From positions 1 to 61,646 of the forward strand of contig CANPOY010000012.1 in NCBI GenBank assembly GCA_947575805.1: a stretch of DNA of 61,646 nucleotides. The letters are read 5' to 3'. The DNA is from an uncultured Lachnospiraceae bacterium. GTDB taxonomy: Bacteria > Bacillota > Clostridia > Lachnospirales > Lachnospiraceae. The notes beneath the pieces were generated by a model, which did not search any database, was not told the DNA's origin, and worked only from the letters and a program-made list of their open reading frames with translations. The stretch's first letter is position 1; the number at the start of each line of letters is the position of its first letter. Positions 60,268-61,646 of the stretch are shown piece by piece. The translations under genes were made by a program, and so were the position numbers.

Positions 60268-61515
60268 TTACTGCTGTGTCACATAATCCGCTTTCACATA
60301 CGCCACCTGGCCGTTATATTTCACCTTGCACCAGCCGTTCTCCGTACCTAGCAGTTCAAGGGATGAACCTCCCGCCAGCACGCCAAGCCGCTCTCCGCCC
60401 TCGTCTGCAGCGGCACGGACATTCAGATTCGTATTGGCCGTAACGGTGCCGATCACCTCCAAGCCCGCCGCATTTTCTTCAAACTGCAGATAATCGGATT
60501 TGATATAACCGTCCTGATTCTCATATAACACCTTTGTCCAGCCGTTCACCAGCACCTCCCGGACTTCCAGCCTGGTACCCCGGGATACCTTCCCCAGCTT
60601 ATCTGCCTGCTCACTGTCCGAGCTTCTGACATTGACGGTGGTAGTAGCGCTGGCAAACATAGGCCCGGCTGCCACCGGCTCCTGTGGCAAGGTATCAGGA
60701 GTCTGGCCCTCCCCGCCTGCCGATTCGCCCGAGCCGTCAGGCTCCGGGGTTCCTTCTCCCTGCACTCTGCTGGCAAGCTTCTCCCCCACCTTCGTATTCA
60801 CCTGGGATCTCACCAGACTCACATATTCCGGCAGTGCAGGATTCTGCTCGATCAGTTCATTATACTCGGCCGCCACCCGGTTATTGAGTTCCACCACATC
60901 CACCTGTCCGTTGGCAAGCATGATGTACTCCTTCTCTTCCTCGGTAAAAACACTGCTGTCCTTAATATAAAGGCCTCCGTCCTCACCCGTGCAGATATAA
61001 AGCGCCTCATAGCCCGGATACTGTCCATAATCCGTTATTCCCATCTTGTAATACACATAAGCGATGGTAGTCCCTTCCGCCGGACCCTGCTTAACATAAA
61101 TTTCAATATCGGACCAACTGTCAATATATGTCGCCAGTTCCTCAAAATAGAGAAGATTATTCTCACTGATTCCGTGGCATATGGACTGCAGGGCAACGGT
61201 ATCACCTGCTCCGATGGCATTGTAATAGGACGCCACCAGCGTACTGACCTGTTCATTTTCATTGGCGGTCATGGGGACCTCATCCGCCTTGGGACCCTCC
61301 TCTGTCGGCTGCACTGCCTGAGAGTTGGCACTGATGCTGACATTGTTATCCCGAACCTCCGGCTGTCCGTCAGCCGGAGTCTGCGCCTCCGCCTTGTTGG
61401 CGTTCAGCGCAACGATGACTGTAAGTGCACCTAAAAATACAACCAATACAGGGAAAACGATCTTACAATGACGAACCAGCATATCACGGACGGCTTTCCA
61501 CTTATCTTTACGCAT
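60268..61515 (-). CDS. Membrane-anchored protein with two C-terminal bacterial SH3 domains
   Basis: About 415 residues from the start at 61515 (MRKDKWKAVRDMLVRHCKIV) with a TCAGGAGGTG ribosome site; the open frame further upstream runs into the tRNA and is rejected. One membrane helix (about 18-40, KIVFPVLVVFLGALTVIVAL) leads to a disordered acidic stretch. A folded extracytoplasmic domain (about 95-230, NTF2-like in feel: VSTLVASYYNAIGAGDTVAL) is followed by a Gly/Pro/Glu linker. Two SH3b repeats end the protein (TTTVNVRSSDSEQADKLGKV and TANTNLNVRAAADEGGERLG). It probably binds the cell wall. Ligand unknown. Confidence 0.85.
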   Translation of the reverse strand: MRKDKWKAVRDMLVRHCKIVFPVLVVFLGALTVIVALNANKAEAQTPADGQPEVRDNNVSISANSQAVQPTEEGPKADEVPMTANENEQVSTLVASYYNAIGAGDTVALQSICHGISENNLLYFEELATYIDSWSDIEIYVKQGPAEGTTIAYVYYKMGITDYGQYPGYEALYICTGEDGGLYIKDSSVFTEEEKEYIMLANGQVDVVELNNRVAAEYNELIEQNPALPEYVSLVRSQVNTKVGEKLASRVQGEGTPEPDGSGESAGGEGQTPDTLPQEPVAAGPMFASATTTVNVRSSDSEQADKLGKVSRGTRLEVREVLVNGWTKVLYENQDGYIKSDYLQFEENAAGLEVIGTVTANTNLNVRAAADEGGERLGVLAGGSSLELLGTENGWCKVKYNGQVAYVKADYVTQQ

Positions 61516-61537
61516 GCTAACACCTCCTGAAACAAAT

Positions 61538-61555
61538 AGAACCGCAAGCGGCTCT
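61538..61555 (-). terminator. Hairpin between tRNA-Arg and the SH3 gene (possible weak terminator)
   Basis: AGAACCGC and GCGGCTCT form an 8-bp stem (one wobble pair) with a 2-nt loop, followed on the minus strand by TATTTGTTT. It may end the tRNA transcript or sit in the SH3 leader. Confidence 0.45.
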
Positions 61556-61602
61556 ATAGTTGGGGTTTCCATTGATAAGTTACAGTACAGGGTGATGTAA
61601 AG

Positions 61603-61646
61603 TGCATCCGACAGGAATCGAACCTGCATTAAAGGCGTCGGAGGCC
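61603..61646 (-). tRNA. tRNA-Arg (anticodon CCG), 3' part only
   Basis: The window edge cuts the gene in the anticodon stem. Visible parts are: loop C-T-CCG-A-C with anticodon CCG; the 3' anticodon stem GCCTT; a short variable loop; the T arm GCAGG-TTCGATT-CCTGT; the acceptor strand CGGATGC and discriminator A. CCA is not encoded. It reads the CGG arginine codon. Confidence 0.88.

Noticed and set aside
61516..61629. N-terminal extension of the SH3 protein
   Set aside because: It overlaps the tRNA-Arg gene; the start at 61515 has a strong ribosome site directly before the membrane helix.

Overview
The window comes from a motile Gram-positive Clostridia-type bacterium, most likely a member of the Lachnospiraceae. 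The evidence is the Firmicutes-type PolC, CodY directly upstream of the flagellar operon, a CheC/CheD/FliY chemotaxis set, an FlhF-FlhG pair, and clostridial small operon proteins such as the DUF6115/SwrB-like protein and the TIGR02530-type protein. Every gene I can support, including both tRNAs, reads on the minus strand, so transcription runs from high to low coordinates.

Right end (61.6 to 55 kb), in order of transcription: the 3' part of a tRNA-Arg(CCG); an SH3-domain envelope protein; a small helical protein of unknown function; an NADP-type glutamate dehydrogenase; an unrecognised charged coiled-coil protein whose upstream region carries a near-perfect flagellar sigma-D promoter; and a GGDEF protein with an extracytoplasmic ABC-type sensor domain. 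Terminators separate most of these units.

Middle (55 to 36 kb): rnhA, rluF and ligA as a compact cluster; metA (with the acetyl-CoA-type glutamate); an HD-domain protein with an orphan pilT behind a palindromic promoter; comM and dprA (DNA uptake and processing); ispG-polC; tRNA-Glu(CTC); a small lipoprotein; topA; and codY with its own promoter.

Left end (35.9 kb to the edge): one long fla/che operon starting at a sigma-A promoter just after the codY terminator. The order is flgB flgC fliE fliF fliG fliH fliI fliJ motE-like fliK flgD TIGR02530-type flgE flbD motA motB fliL fliM fliY cheY fliO fliP fliQ fliR flhB flhA flhF flhG PilZ cheB cheA cheW cheC cheD, small membrane protein, sigD, fapA, small protein, DUF6115/SwrB-like, and a repeat protein cut by the edge. 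It follows the Bacillus subtilis fla/che order with motAB inserted after flbD. Together the genes encode the basal body, export gate and ATPase, hook, stator, C-ring switch, most of the chemotaxis signalling core (no cheR is in the window) and the sigma factor for late flagellar genes.

Non-genic signals that stand out: a 92-bp structured, MITE-like element flanked by a 12-bp direct repeat between flgD and the next gene; several strong intercistronic hairpins in the fla/che operon; a 45-bp in-frame tandem repeat at the left edge; and the sigma-D promoter that ties an otherwise anonymous coiled-coil gene to motility. All statements rest on reading the sequence. No database search or folding program was run.
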